Origin: Oscarella lobularis | Taxonomy: Eukaryota > Porifera > Homoscleromorpha > Homosclerophorida > Oscarellidae | Direction of reading: 5' to 3' | Length of the DNA: 64,000 nt | Assembly (NCBI RefSeq): GCF_947507565.1 | Contig: NC_089175.1 | Coordinates: 372,001-436,000 of the forward strand | In this document: positions 11,801 through 22,771 of the stretch, one piece after another | How positions within the stretch are numbered: position 1 is the stretch's first letter | How the letters are laid out: every line of letters starts with the position of its first letter | Notes under the pieces: generated by a model | What the model saw: the letters and a program-made list of their open reading frames with translations, nothing else | What the model was told of the DNA's origin: nothing | Databases searched by the model: none | Program-made: the position numbers and the translations under genes

Positions 11801-11884
11801 GGCGCGACTCGACGACGTGTCGTACGACGATTTCGGTGTCGCGCTGAGTCCCAGCGCTGCCGACACGCGTCGCAGCTGATCCAT
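8854..11884 (-). CDS. FHIP1: FHF complex subunit HOOK-interacting protein, FHIP1 type
   Basis: Adaptor that with FTS and HOOK links early endosomes to dynein. Alpha-solenoid family formerly called FAM160A. The ATG at 11884 was chosen because the ORF further upstream opens with GTG. The first exon (to about 11000) carries LLDENVLETIYAW, the family block GGLSGLYSSLPSSL and FMNSLVFCNSVI. Later exons read LLQIIGQALRQ (10890), EEITEPLLMREFVRFV (10720), NSEEVMMELALRYLI (spliced, about 10180), LRNMLAYPLNVNLLLTKVV (9600), and a last exon with LFAIIVFHEFVKELGSIAQEH ending at TGA 8854-8856. A Ser/Pro-rich insert (9850-9960) is not conserved. It starts 74 bp from the FE65-like ATG on the other strand. 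FHIP1 rather than FHIP2 is favoured by the SGLYSSLP and RYLI blocks. Confidence 0.92.
9228..9470. repeat. Two direct repeats of about 100 bp in last FHIP1 intron
   Basis: Two copies of a segment starting GGGGTCTTTGGG and ending CCCCTCCAAAATTAATAAT lie at about 9235-9330 and 9364-9470. They differ by a 20-base insertion in the second copy and some substitutions. Both carry CTATATTAGTTATAATGAAC. No coding content or terminal inverted repeats were seen. Confidence 0.8.
10280..10600. repeat. AT-rich degenerate repeats in FHIP1 intron
   Basis: Several imperfect copies of motifs such as TTTGGATGCTACAATT, AGTCCTCAATTATCTGAAC and CCTTATTGGAGTTCAAATAAT are spread over about 300 bases of intron. It looks like a decayed tandem or nested repeat rather than regulatory sequence. 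Confidence 0.6.
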
Positions 11885-11958
11885 TTTCTCGAGCTCCTGC
11901 GGACGTCGAGTATCGACAGCCGGGCCGTCGTTCAACACGTACGGGACACAGACGGCCT
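11885..11958. promoter_or_regulatory. Bidirectional promoter FHIP1 / FE65-like
   Basis: Head-to-head start codons 74 bp apart. The interval is GC-rich with several CpGs and has no TATA box. Shared promoter is inferred from spacing only. Confidence 0.55.
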
Positions 11959-14900
11959 ATGGTAGGTGTCTCACTTTTTCTCGTGTCCTCGCCCCCTTTT
12001 GAAGTGTGTCCTCGGTTCTAGGCGACGCAAAAGATTGCAGACCCTCGATTAGACGAAGAAAAGCTACCGGTGCCTCCCGGCTGGCTACGCGTGCACTGCG
12101 ATCGCGGCACCTACTATTGGCATTCGGCGACAGAACATTCCCAGTGGGATTTCCCAAGTACGGTGTACCTCACTTTCCCTCCCCGTTTATCTCTCCACAT
12201 CCTCGTCTCTAGAGGAGCACCCCTTCGCTGGAAAGGCGGCGTCTCTTCGAGCGAATTACGAGAACGTCGCCCCGGGCAAACCGCCAACGCCGCCTCGAGG
12301 ATTAAAGCCCAAACGAACCGGCTACGTGAATTTGGACTACTCTTCCGGTGAAATGATGCTGCTTCTCGAAGAGACAAAGAAATCGGAAGAGAAAAAGCAC
12401 GTCGCAAGCAAAACTCCGTCTCCGCCCCCGAAAGAGGTCATATACGACACGCCAGCGAAAGAAGAAGAAGAAGAAGAAGAAGAAGAGAAAGAATCAGTAG
12501 TCTCTGTTGAGAAAACAAAAAGTCCAACCCCAACCCCAAATCCAACAAAAGAAGTCATCTATGACATGCCACCGAAGGAAGAAGAAACGGTTGTCTATAG
12601 TACGCCTAAAAAGACTTCAGCGACGTCAGAATCGTCGTACGATCATCTCCCTTCGACGCCCAAGGGGGAATCCCTCTACGATCGTCCTCCATCGAAAGAG
12701 CAGGAATCGCAGTACGATCGTCCGTCGCCGTTAAAAGTCGACGCGAGTCACTACGACAGCCCAAAGGGGAAGAAGTCGAGCGGCGAAGTTCTCTATGACG
12801 TACCCAGTGACGCGATGGCAAAGAACCCCGAAGCAATCGCAAAAACGCGTTCTCCGAAACCCAAGCCGAGACCGAGACAGTCGTCAGCGAAGCCGTCCGT
12901 CAGCGGCGGCGGCGGCGGCGGAAAAAGCGCGCCTGTTATTCCTCCGCCCTATCAGGGAAAATCGAAGAAAGAACCGCCAAAGAAACCGTCTAGGAGATCG
13001 TTGTCGCCCGAGTTCGTTGCGTCGTTATCGTCGTCTCCGTCTCCAGTTCCGTCTCCGCAACCGGGACGTGCAAATCCTTACGATCGCATCGAGCTCGCTA
13101 CGACGACGACGACGTCCAGTGCGAGCGTCGAGACACAAGACACCGGTTACGATCATTTGGGAAAGGAAGCGTCGCCTCAGTACGACCACATTGCGCCTTT
13201 GCGCGACTCCAGCGGCAGCCCCGCGCCGAGCGCCGCCGTCGCCGCCGCGGCAGCGGTGACGAAGAATCAATACGATCACTTGCCTCGCAAATCGGCGAGC
13301 GTCGACGACGACGACGACGATCGTCGCTACGCTCACTTGTCGAGTCCTCCGGCGTCGGCGACAAAGAAAACGGCACCGGGTCAATACGATCGGCTGATGA
13401 GTACGGATGACGACGATAAGAGGGAGGATCTCGAACGATTGAGACAGGCGCGAGAGGAACGCGTGAGACGGCACAACTACGAGGAGATTGTGATGAACGA
13501 AGAGGATGAGCTCGTTTGGGACGATACGCCGATTGTGATTGCTTATCAAGAATTAAAGAAGCCTCCTCCGCCGGCTGCACCATCGACGAAAGATGATGAT
13601 GATGATGACAATCTCTATTCTCAAGTCGACGTTCGGAAGAAATCGAAGGAAGAGAAATTGCCCGATGGATGGGAAATTGTTCGCGATCCGGACAAAACTG
13701 AGGCGTATTATTGGCACGTGCCGTCAGGTAAGACGCAATGGGACAAGCCGACGGCATCAGACGAAAACCGAGCAGAATTATCGCCGCCTCCCGTTCCCGT
13801 AAGTAAAAAAGGTAATACATCTATTTATTTATTTTATATTGTCTATTCAGATGAAAACGGATGAGGCGAGAGTATTAATTGAAGCCGTTCCGTCGTCTGT
13901 CGTCGAAGAGGAACGCGAAGTGGGCGTCATGGATGAAATTCTGAAGGCCGATCCGAAATTTACGTCGCTCAACATTGGGTTCGTCGTCGGTCGACCGAAC
14001 GCGTCGTGGCATTGGAGAATCTTTTTTTTTCATTTTTTAGGGGTTCGTCGCCGGGAATTCGACGTCAAATGTGGGATAGTTCGGTCGACGGAGTGCGATC
14101 GTTTCAGGCGTTTAATCTCGGTTGGGTCGAATTGGAAGAGAGCCAGCTCTTGCCCTCGAAAAGTCAAATGACAATCAACCAAGCGATACGATTCATCACC
14201 GGCGTCGACAGACAGGAAAACGACGAGTGGAATCCCGCAAGCGGAAAACTAACGGAAAAGGTAATAATAATAATCATTTTATATATATATATATATTGTT
14301 TTTCAACGTCTACGCACAGAGCCAGAGCTTGTATCTTCAACTTCACGGTATCATGCTCAAAATCATAACGGCGGACACGAAGAACGTCGTCATGACCCAG
14401 AGCATCACGGGAATACGAATTTTCGGCTCGGGAAAGGAAAATCCCTCGTACGACTCGCGTCAATTAATTAATTTCGCAATTTTTTCCTGGAAAGTGTTTT
14501 TTCGTCTAGGCATTTTGCGTTTGTCGCTCGAGATCGCGTCACGCAGAAACATCGCTGTCACGTGTTTCTCTGCAGCGCTTTGGGCAAGACCGTCGCCGGC
14601 GCTCTCGGCGACGTCTGCTCTCAAGTCATTCGCGAGCGTCAGGATCGAAAGCGAGTCGAATCCGGTCACGTTCAGAGGAAACTTACTAAATTAGACGAGG
14701 GAGGTCAGTGATAGAACGTTGCTTTCCTCCTACTCGTTATTATCTCTCTTCTTCGAATTGCTTCTAGTTGCCATGCCGACGCAGCAAGAAAAGAAAACGT
14801 TCGTTGCGACCTATTTGGGGAGAACGGACGTCCCGCAGGGTTCCGGTATTCGACAAATTGCTCTCGTTCTGACGTGACCCTTGACCGGTTTCGTTCTCTT

Positions 14901-16688
14901 GTTTCTTTTGTTTAGGAATAGAAGTAGTGCGAAATGCAATCAATAAATTGAGGTTGTGCAATTCGAGTCAATGGCAAGAAGTCATTGTTGAAGTCATGCC
15001 AACAAACGTGAAAATCATTGATCAGAAAGTAAGGCACAAATACTGTATGTATGTATACATACTAGTTTTTTTTACTGCAGACCCAAGACGTCGTTCACGA
15101 GCACAGAGTAAGTCTCATGTCTTTTCTCGGCCTAGGCCAAGACAAGAGGTAAAACAGTATCTCACTATATAAGTACCCACATTTAATTAAAAAACACTAG
15201 ATATTGCGGCTATGTACTAAGTCCTAGTCGCGACATCCATTGGTGCCACGCATTCGCCTCCGAAATCAATAGCGGTCCCATGACGGTCGCTCTCAAAGCT
15301 GCTTGCAATGTTAGGAATAGTTAGTTTATTAGTGAAATAGACTCGCAATCGTTTTGACATTAGGCTCGCTATCAGAGTGTAGTTGAATCGCATCAAGGAA
15401 TGGCACCTCAACGTGGAACAACTCCCCAACGAGCCGAGACGGTGAAGCCAGTCTCGTCGAAAACAGCGGCAGCGGAAGCGAAAACCGCGAAAGGAGTAAG
15501 TAATCGCGAGGCGTAGCCGTTATTATTTCATCGTTCTTTTTTAGGCACTGAAATCGTTCTTTGGCCGATTCAGTCGTATCCGGAAGCCGGTTTGTGGGAC
15601 TCTCGCGCTTCCTAATTCATTATATACTGCATGCATCGTCTCCTTTAGGATGACACGCTTCCTGACGTATCGACGTATCTACACTACATGGGTTCGGAAA
15701 CAATCAAGACGTCCACCTCGCAACTCGACATCAAGGATCCTCTTCGAGTATGTAAAGCGTTATGTAAGGGGATGCCACTTTGCAATGGGTTCTTCTTTTA
15801 CCCGCAGCGACTAAGTGCGACGAGTCTAAATGCCATTTCTTGCGAGATGGTTGTCTCATCAATCAACATCACTCTACATGACAGCCAAAAGCGGAGTTTC
15901 TCAAAGAAATTATTTCCTCTGTCGTCCATTATACATTGTGAAAAGGCTGAAGGGTCAGAGAACATCCGCCCTTTGGTTGTCTTCTCCCTAATGCCGTCTA
16001 ATGACTTAGGGACGTCTTTGGCTTTATTACGAATAAGGATCGCGTTTACGTGTGTCATGCTTTCAGGAAATTAGGCGTAAGAATGTTCTACGTGCGCGTA
16101 CGAGGCACGAGCTGGATTTTGTTTGTCCTAGAAATGCGAAATCGGTTCCGTATTCGATGCCATTCAATCGAGGAGATCGTCGTCTGTTTGAGGGGTTAGT
16201 GAGGTGTTGGGATAATTTTGTTTACGATATTTTTTTTTGCGGTTTTTTGATGCTAATATTAAGTGGAGAAAACCCAGCGAACGCTTTTTTTTCCCCGTTG
16301 TCACGTGCGCTCTCGAAAGAGGAAATTCCCGTCCCTGACGTCACTGCGGTCGACGAGAGGAGTGGACTGCAGTGGGAGGCCTAAAAGTCCGCGGTCGGGT
16401 TGACGGAGACTTCGCCGCAGAAAAGTAGGCAACGTCGAATCGCTGGTGACCAAGCTGTTCTCCCAAGCGACTACCTCCTTTCGCCAGGTCGGCGATCATG
16501 TCCCCCAGAGACGAATAGCAACCCAAACCTCGCCGGAGAAAAAAAAGTCGTCATGTCCGCACATCGTTCGTCGCAAACGCACGCTCGCTCGCGCCACGGC
16601 AAAGCGATTCCAGCGAACGAGTGAGAGTCGCCTCGACGTGCCCATTGTCGGCGTCTCGATCGGAGAACAGACGCCGACTTCCGACTAA
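11959..16688 (+). CDS. APBB: FE65-like adaptor with two WW domains, YxxP region, two FE65-type PTBs and a tensin-like PTB
   Basis: Cytoplasmic/nuclear adaptor of the FE65 (APBB) group. The coding start looks like an exon of ATG alone (11959-11961, followed by GTAGGT) joined to 12022. Order: WW1 (PPGWLRV...SQWDFP, about 12070-12160); a large exon 12213-13798 with about 14 motifs such as YDTP, YDMP, YDHLP, YDRPP, YDSP, YDVP, then WW2 (LPDGWEIV...TQWDKP, 13660-13745); PTB1 (FQAFNLGWVELEE at 14104 onward, DFAFVARDRVTQKHRCHVF); PTB2 (TFVATYLGRTDVP at 14795, VSLMSFLGLGQDK, IHWCHAF). The exon starting 15364 finishes the PTB2 helix (ARYQSVVES) and continues into a linker, then a tensin-type PTB (ISCEMVVSSINITLHDSQKR at 15830, DVFGFITNKDRVYVCHAF, VESLVTKLF). 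Human FE65 has one WW and two PTBs. The last exon may run to TAA 16686-16688, but the 3' end is uncertain. Confidence 0.85.
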
Positions 16689-16873
16689 TGCAATTACGCG
16701 AAACGCGACGTCGTACCGATAGGGGGAAAGAGGGAGAGCAATCAGTGCGAGGGGCCCCGGCACTCGATCATCGCTCGCAGAGGGAGAGAGAAATCGAAAA
16801 CCCGCTACCCACCCCCATTTCGCAGCATCCGATTAGCACGGCGCGATTAATAATTGGCTTTTATTTGCCGCAG

Positions 16874-19800
16874 GGATCGAAAGGCCCTCCGCGAGCAAGA
16901 GCGACAACGGCGCCTCGAAATAGCCGATCTCGGCGGCGGCGGCAGCGGCGGCGGCGACGACAAAAAGGTTTGAGTGACGGAGCGGCGGCGAAAGCAAAGA
17001 CTAAATATCGATTTCTCTCACCGCTTTTTCCGCGTCTTCTAGCCTTCGATGCCGCCTGCGAATCTGTTTCCATCGGGTCCACCGCAGCGGGTAAGACCGA
17101 TCGAAGCGTGTTTATATTGGCTCGTCTATTGGGGACGCGCATTCTCATCATTCATTCATTCATTGATCGCATCCTCGCTTTCTCAGGCTATCGAGAACGA
17201 TCCGCTTACGGATCATCTAAAGGTTAGCAGAGAAAAACGTTAATCGATCGATCGATCGATGCAAGCGCGCGCGTCTTTCGTCCAGACTTGCCTCGGCGAG
17301 TTCGTCGAGACGTACAAGCAGATGTCGCTGTGCCGTAGCGAGCTAATCGGCGTCGCTCACGCGCCGGCGACGCCCGTCGACCAGCTGAACGGCGGCGCTC
17401 CCTTCGAATTCGTCAAAACGCCGAACGACACGACGAGACCGACGATGACGACGCAGAAACGATCGTTCGCGACAGAAGAACGATCGAGAAGCGAGCGCAC
17501 CACGCCAATGCAGAAGAAAGTCGCGGCGCCGCCAGGAAAAATTCGATTGCCGCCGAGGTAAGCGAAACGAGCGCGATCTTTTCGTTTTCTTACGTGTTTT
17601 TGTAGGGGATTGACCGAGTTTTATCAGCAGAAGGATGGGGTATGCGCTCGCGTGGCGTGTTTTCGTTAATTTTCGTGTTATGACCATCTGGGGGGGCCCC
17701 CCTCCTTTTTGAATGAATGAAGGAATGATGTGTCCTCGTTTCCTCTAGCCCGATTCGATCGACTCGAAAAAAGTCGAAAACATACTCATGGTCAGTCATG
17801 CGTTTCGGAAAAAGACGGCACAAAAAAACGCTCACTGGTTTCCCCACAGGAAATGACGTCAAATACCCTCAGCGAGCCATTGACGGACACCGGACTATCA
17901 ACACCACTCAAGGACCCTAACCAACTGAGATTCGACTTCACCAAAGTCGGCGAGACTCACTCCACTTAAGCAAATCAGGAGCAAACGCGCGGCCTATTTA
18001 GGAAGCTGCAGCAAAGAAGCTGTTGTCAACGAAGGAGCCCGAGGCGGGGACAATTAGCGAGAAGCCGGCACCACTACCAGAGCGGCAGGCCAATTCCGAG
18101 TAAGTGCCATCTGATGAGGTTCATTCGAGGCTAAAGTGGCTTTTAGTTCGCTTGACAGTTCTGATGATGAGGACGGCGGAAATGCTGCTAAGAAGAAAGC
18201 TGTGAGGACGCGCGCGCACACAAGATGTCAAGGCACGTTTGCATTTGTTTTTCTTAGGATGTCACGTGCGAGAAAATTCCGCCTAATGCTTTGAATGACT
18301 TGACGTGGGATTCGTTTTTTGTTGTTTGTCGCAATTCGTGTTGACGAGAGACATTTTTTTAGGGAATTTTCCTCGGACGATTCGTCGTCGTCGAGCAGCG
18401 ACTCCGATTCGGACTCGAATTCGGACTCGGATTCAGACAGTGACGACGACGACGATGACGACGACGCGGAGGAGGAAGAAGAAGAGAACAAAATAGCAAA
18501 AGTTCCACAGGAACAAGAAAAAGAAGAACCGAATGTAGAAGAGCTTCAAAACAGCAGTGCTTCAGCGACCGTAAAAGACGCGCAGAGCACTGAGAATTGC
18601 GCCGTTTCTTTGTTGGAAGAAAAAGAAAAAGACGACGAAATTAGCGCCATTATGACGGCCGTCGGATTGGCCGACGACGCGCCCGCCCCTGTAGAGGTCA
18701 TGAGCGACTTGGAATCGTCCGATGACGACGAGAAGAATGATCTCGTCATTGACGTTCCCGAAGTGGAGCAACCTCCGCCTCCGCCGCCGGTGCCGACGCC
18801 GGTGCCGCCGCCGTCACGATGCGAGGAAGAAGAAAAAGAGGAGAAGAAGAAAACGAACTTGGTTGCTTCCTTGATCATTCGAATTCCTTTGCATAAATTG
18901 ACGAGAGTACCGGAATCGTCTAAGCGGAAAAGACCGCGGAATGCTGAGGTAAGATATTACGGTATGCGCGTGCCACGTCGCTCTCAAATTCACGCTCATT
19001 TTCTTATTTTTTATTTTTCATAGTTGCTACAAAAGAGCGACGCGAAGAGAGCGAAACCGAACGCTAAAGTGCGCACAATCCCGCTTCCGTTCTTTCCGTC
19101 TCGCGAAATATTTCCGCAGGTAAATAACAGGCGAGATTCTCAAGCGAATTCCACTCGAGACGACGAAAAGGAGCCGTACCAGATTTCCGAAGTGAGTAGC
19201 ACGACGTGTGTCGACGCGGCGGCGGCGGCAGCGGCGGCGGCGACGGGAAAATCGTCGACAACGACGACGACGACGACGAGCGCTCCGACGGCTCACCCGC
19301 CGCCCGCCGCCGACATCGGAGTCGACGACGAAGAAACGTCTTGGTCTTCGCGTGAGAAGATTTCGAAAAGAAGCGGCCGGAATAGAGATCAGGGAGAAGA
19401 CAGGAGAGACCTGTAAGATTAATTTTTAAAAAATCATTTATTTATTTATTTATTTATTTATTTATTCAGGAGAATTCCTTCGCACGAGTATCACTTGAAC
19501 GAAGCGAGAGCACTGAAACACAAAGCCGACGCAACAGTAGGAGGGACGATAGTTTATTTGCGCGTGTATATAGGGGAATCGCGTCTATAGTCGCACAAAT
19601 TGACAAAGGCCCTGCTCTACATCAAGTCAGCCATACGATTTATTCAGTGTGGCAATGCGATGGAGGTCTCGGAGCGTCGGACAATAGGAAAACGTGTGAC
19701 ATAATTAGTCGTGTTTACATAGGCTGATCTGCAGTCCGACCCTCGGGGCGTTCACGATATGTATCAGCAAACAATAGCTCTGATTCAGTGAGCGCGCAAG

Positions 19801-20825
19801 GATTCTATTTCTGTCCGTCGTCGACATCCGGTTTTGTTTATATTTAGATTCGTTTTGCAGCCATACGTGCACGGATCCGAAAAAAGAAGAGGACTTGACG
19901 TAATCCACCAGAATAAGACGTTGGCTGTATTGTGGTACGTATTGCATTGGTTTCCTTTCGACCCTCGACCCATCCCCTCTCTCTCTACCCATAGTCTTCG
20001 CTGTCTGTCCGTACTCAATATGAAACTCTTTACATTGAAACGTGAAAGCGCTGTTAGACGACAAAAAGTAGGCTTTCTTTATATAGAGGAAACCCCGCCG
20101 CGCATTTTTATTTATTCATGCATCCCCGCTCCATCTCAGGTCCTTCAAGATCATTTTCAAAAGACGCTCAAAATGCATGCCGCTCAACCGCAGCAGGTCT
20201 CGTCGCCGTGGAATCCGTCATCTGGGTAAAATCGCTCGAGCGAGTTTCGATACCATTTACCGTTTCCCCTCGTATATATAGCAATAACGCGGGTAGTCCG
20301 GCGACGACGACGTCTCCGGCGAGCGTGGGAAGCGTGGGCAGTTCTGGAAGCGGAACGGAGCAAGGTAAAGGAGGGTCAGGTACCGCCGGCGCCGCTGTCG
20401 CCGCGCAGAAGCCGTCCGCTCATACTACGAAGAGCGGACACTCGCTTCAAGTGTCGCCTTCCAATCCGAACCGATCCAACGTGACCATACCGCATAACGT
20501 CGCTCAGATGACCCTGCAGCATTTTACGGTCATGAATTTTATACTGAAAAGTCAGCAATTGTGGACGCAGAGTGAAGAAATGGAACGATCCTGCAACGGT
20601 GTCTATAGTAGCGTTACTTGGGGAATCTAATTGAAATTATTTTCCCTAGGATTCTTTGTCGCCTTAGATGAGAAAGTAAAATTGTCTCTATCGCCTCTTA
20701 GGTACTATTTTACTAATACGTAAATATTTCGTTCAATTTGTTTTTTTAGCTCAATTTATTCCCTTATTGACTGGATGAAATGTGGCGTGTCGTGGTTCTC
20801 CGATTCCGGCTATACATCACTGTAG
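16874..20825 (+). CDS. AFF: AF4/FMR2 family transcription elongation scaffold
   Basis: AFF proteins are the disordered scaffold of the super elongation complex, holding P-TEFb, ELL and ENL/AF9. The first recognisable exon starts at 16874 (DRKALREQERQRRLEIADL, the AFF N-terminal motif); the true start codon lies upstream and was not resolved. Next come PPANLFPSGPP, NDPLTDHLK joined to a 17310 exon (CLGEFVETYKQM, the P-TEFb-contact region in AFF4), VENILMEMTS (17780), a long Ser-Asp/Asp-Glu tract (18370-18490), IIRIPLHKLTRVP (18880; the family ELL-side motif), and the C-terminal homology domain in small exons: YHLNEARALKHKADAT (19490), ALLYIKSAIRFIQCGNAME, LRCLSVLNMKLF, SPASVGSVGSSGS, and a last exon ending at TAG 20823-20825. 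It lies in tandem after the FE65-like gene. Confidence 0.88.
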
Positions 20826-21101
20826 TCTCACAGCAAATCTCTTCTATCGGTATATCTTTGTAAGCGTATATGGCAATTATGAATATAGGATGCTTGTGGG
20901 GGAGGTTGCTGTTGTAACAGCAACACTCCTTTGCGTTGCTGCATTATGTTTCAGATCAGGATTTGTAGTTTTTTGTATGGGGAAAGAAGAATCGAATTAA
21001 CTATTATTTATAGAAGATTGATGGACGTACAATTAGTCTATCTACCAATAGCAAAAATGACACGTGGGAAAAGGTTGCGTTCGCATACGGGGCATTTGAA
21101 A

Positions 21102-21709
<608 letters not shown>

Positions 21710-21717
21710 TTGGCCAA

Positions 21718-22712
21718 TCAAAACTGCTTCCAAGCTTTGTGTTCAAGACACCTAGGAACGGGTTTAGATGATAGTGTTTGGGCTTGCTTGTCATATTCAA
21801 GATAATAAATATGCGGTTCCAAATTCATTTTTCTCACTGTTTCTGCCAGGTTGCTATAGTGACCACCGATATCTAACGGCGAATGACAGTCGTCAGAAAA
21901 GGTAAGTTTACCCCCGCTCGACACAATGAACTAGAAAATATAAAATCCAAATTTCCAAATCAAATTCTTTAATTAATAATTTACCTTGATTATCTCTTCA
22001 GATGGATAGGGCCTGCCAATTTTCGCATAACCCGCCGTATTGACTTCGAACAGGGCACCGTAGTCAATTGCAATTTTCACGTTTTTCTTCATTGCTTCTA
22101 TCACGTGACTTGACGGTTTAAAATCGGGTCGAAAGACTGCAATCTTATCCAGATGACCGATTACTTCCGGTTCGATTTGGGTTATGAGTTCGCGCTGTTG
22201 CGCGTAGTAACGCCGGAAAACGACTTCGGTTGTTCCTAGCGCGCGCTCGCACTCAGCAAAGGAATCTGCTGAAAAATCAATAGGCATTCCGTCCACGTGA
22301 TGTATGGATCCGACGAGGTATTCGAGAGCGTGTTTTCGTTTTAGTTGTCGGATTTCTGCTATGCATTCAGGCCGAATGTATTCGGTTTCCATTCCCACTA
22401 GGATATTGATGCGATCTTCGTATTTGGCTTGTAATCGTCGCGATTCAATTACGTAGGAATCAAACAGGTCGGAAAGATCGGTCGGTTTCAGGAGCAACTA
22501 GAAGAGAGGTATCGTTAATTCACATTTTTTTATAATGGATAACGCACTTCCTGTTCTTCTGGATAGAGATCGCCTGATTTCGTCCTAGGCTTGTGTTCCG
22601 ATAGGCCCAGATGCGTGAATTCTACTTCAATTGCTCGTTTGACTATCTCTTCTAGTTGTCCGCTCGCGTGCATGCAAAACTGGCCGGAGTGAGTGTGAAA
22701 GGAGAACGCCAT
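21718..22712 (-). CDS. PHP-family histidinol-phosphatase-like protein
   Basis: Three-exon gene of the polymerase-and-histidinol-phosphatase fold, close in layout to the fungal/bacterial HisK-HIS2 type, which removes phosphate from histidinol phosphate. Metal-ligand motifs are in order: HTHSGQFC near the N-terminus, SEHKPR, VGMETEY, GSIHHVDGM, GHLDKI, VNTAG and SDDCHSP near the C-terminus. Exons: 22712-about 22550, about 22498-21985, about 21932-21718 (TAG/TAA end after EHKAWKQF). Animals generally lack the histidine pathway, so the substrate in this organism is unknown; it may act on another small phosphoester. It has introns, so it is not bacterial contamination. It starts 59 bp from the SUMF-sialidase gene on the other strand and is convergent with RBX1 (8 bp between stops). 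Confidence 0.85.
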
Positions 22713-22771
22713 GGGATCTGGAGAAATCGGTTAGCGTGCGCTATTTCTTGCAGACATCCGCGCGACAGGGA
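22713..22771. promoter_or_regulatory. Bidirectional promoter, PHP phosphatase / SUMF-sialidase
   Basis: Start codons face away from each other, 59 bp apart. TTTCTTGCAG at 22744-22753 looks like a splice acceptor just upstream of the plus-strand ATG, so a 5' UTR intron reaching back into the neighbour is possible. Confidence 0.5.

Noticed and set aside
15364-16688. Tensin-like PTB as an independent gene
   Set aside because: The exon at 15364 encodes the last helix of FE65 PTB2 and runs on into the linker, so a separate gene is less likely, though not excluded.
16446-16688. FE65-like and AFF genes as one transcript
   Set aside because: AFF restarts with its own N-terminal motif (DRKALREQERQ) at 16874 after a plausible stop at 16686-16688, and each half matches a complete, separate family.
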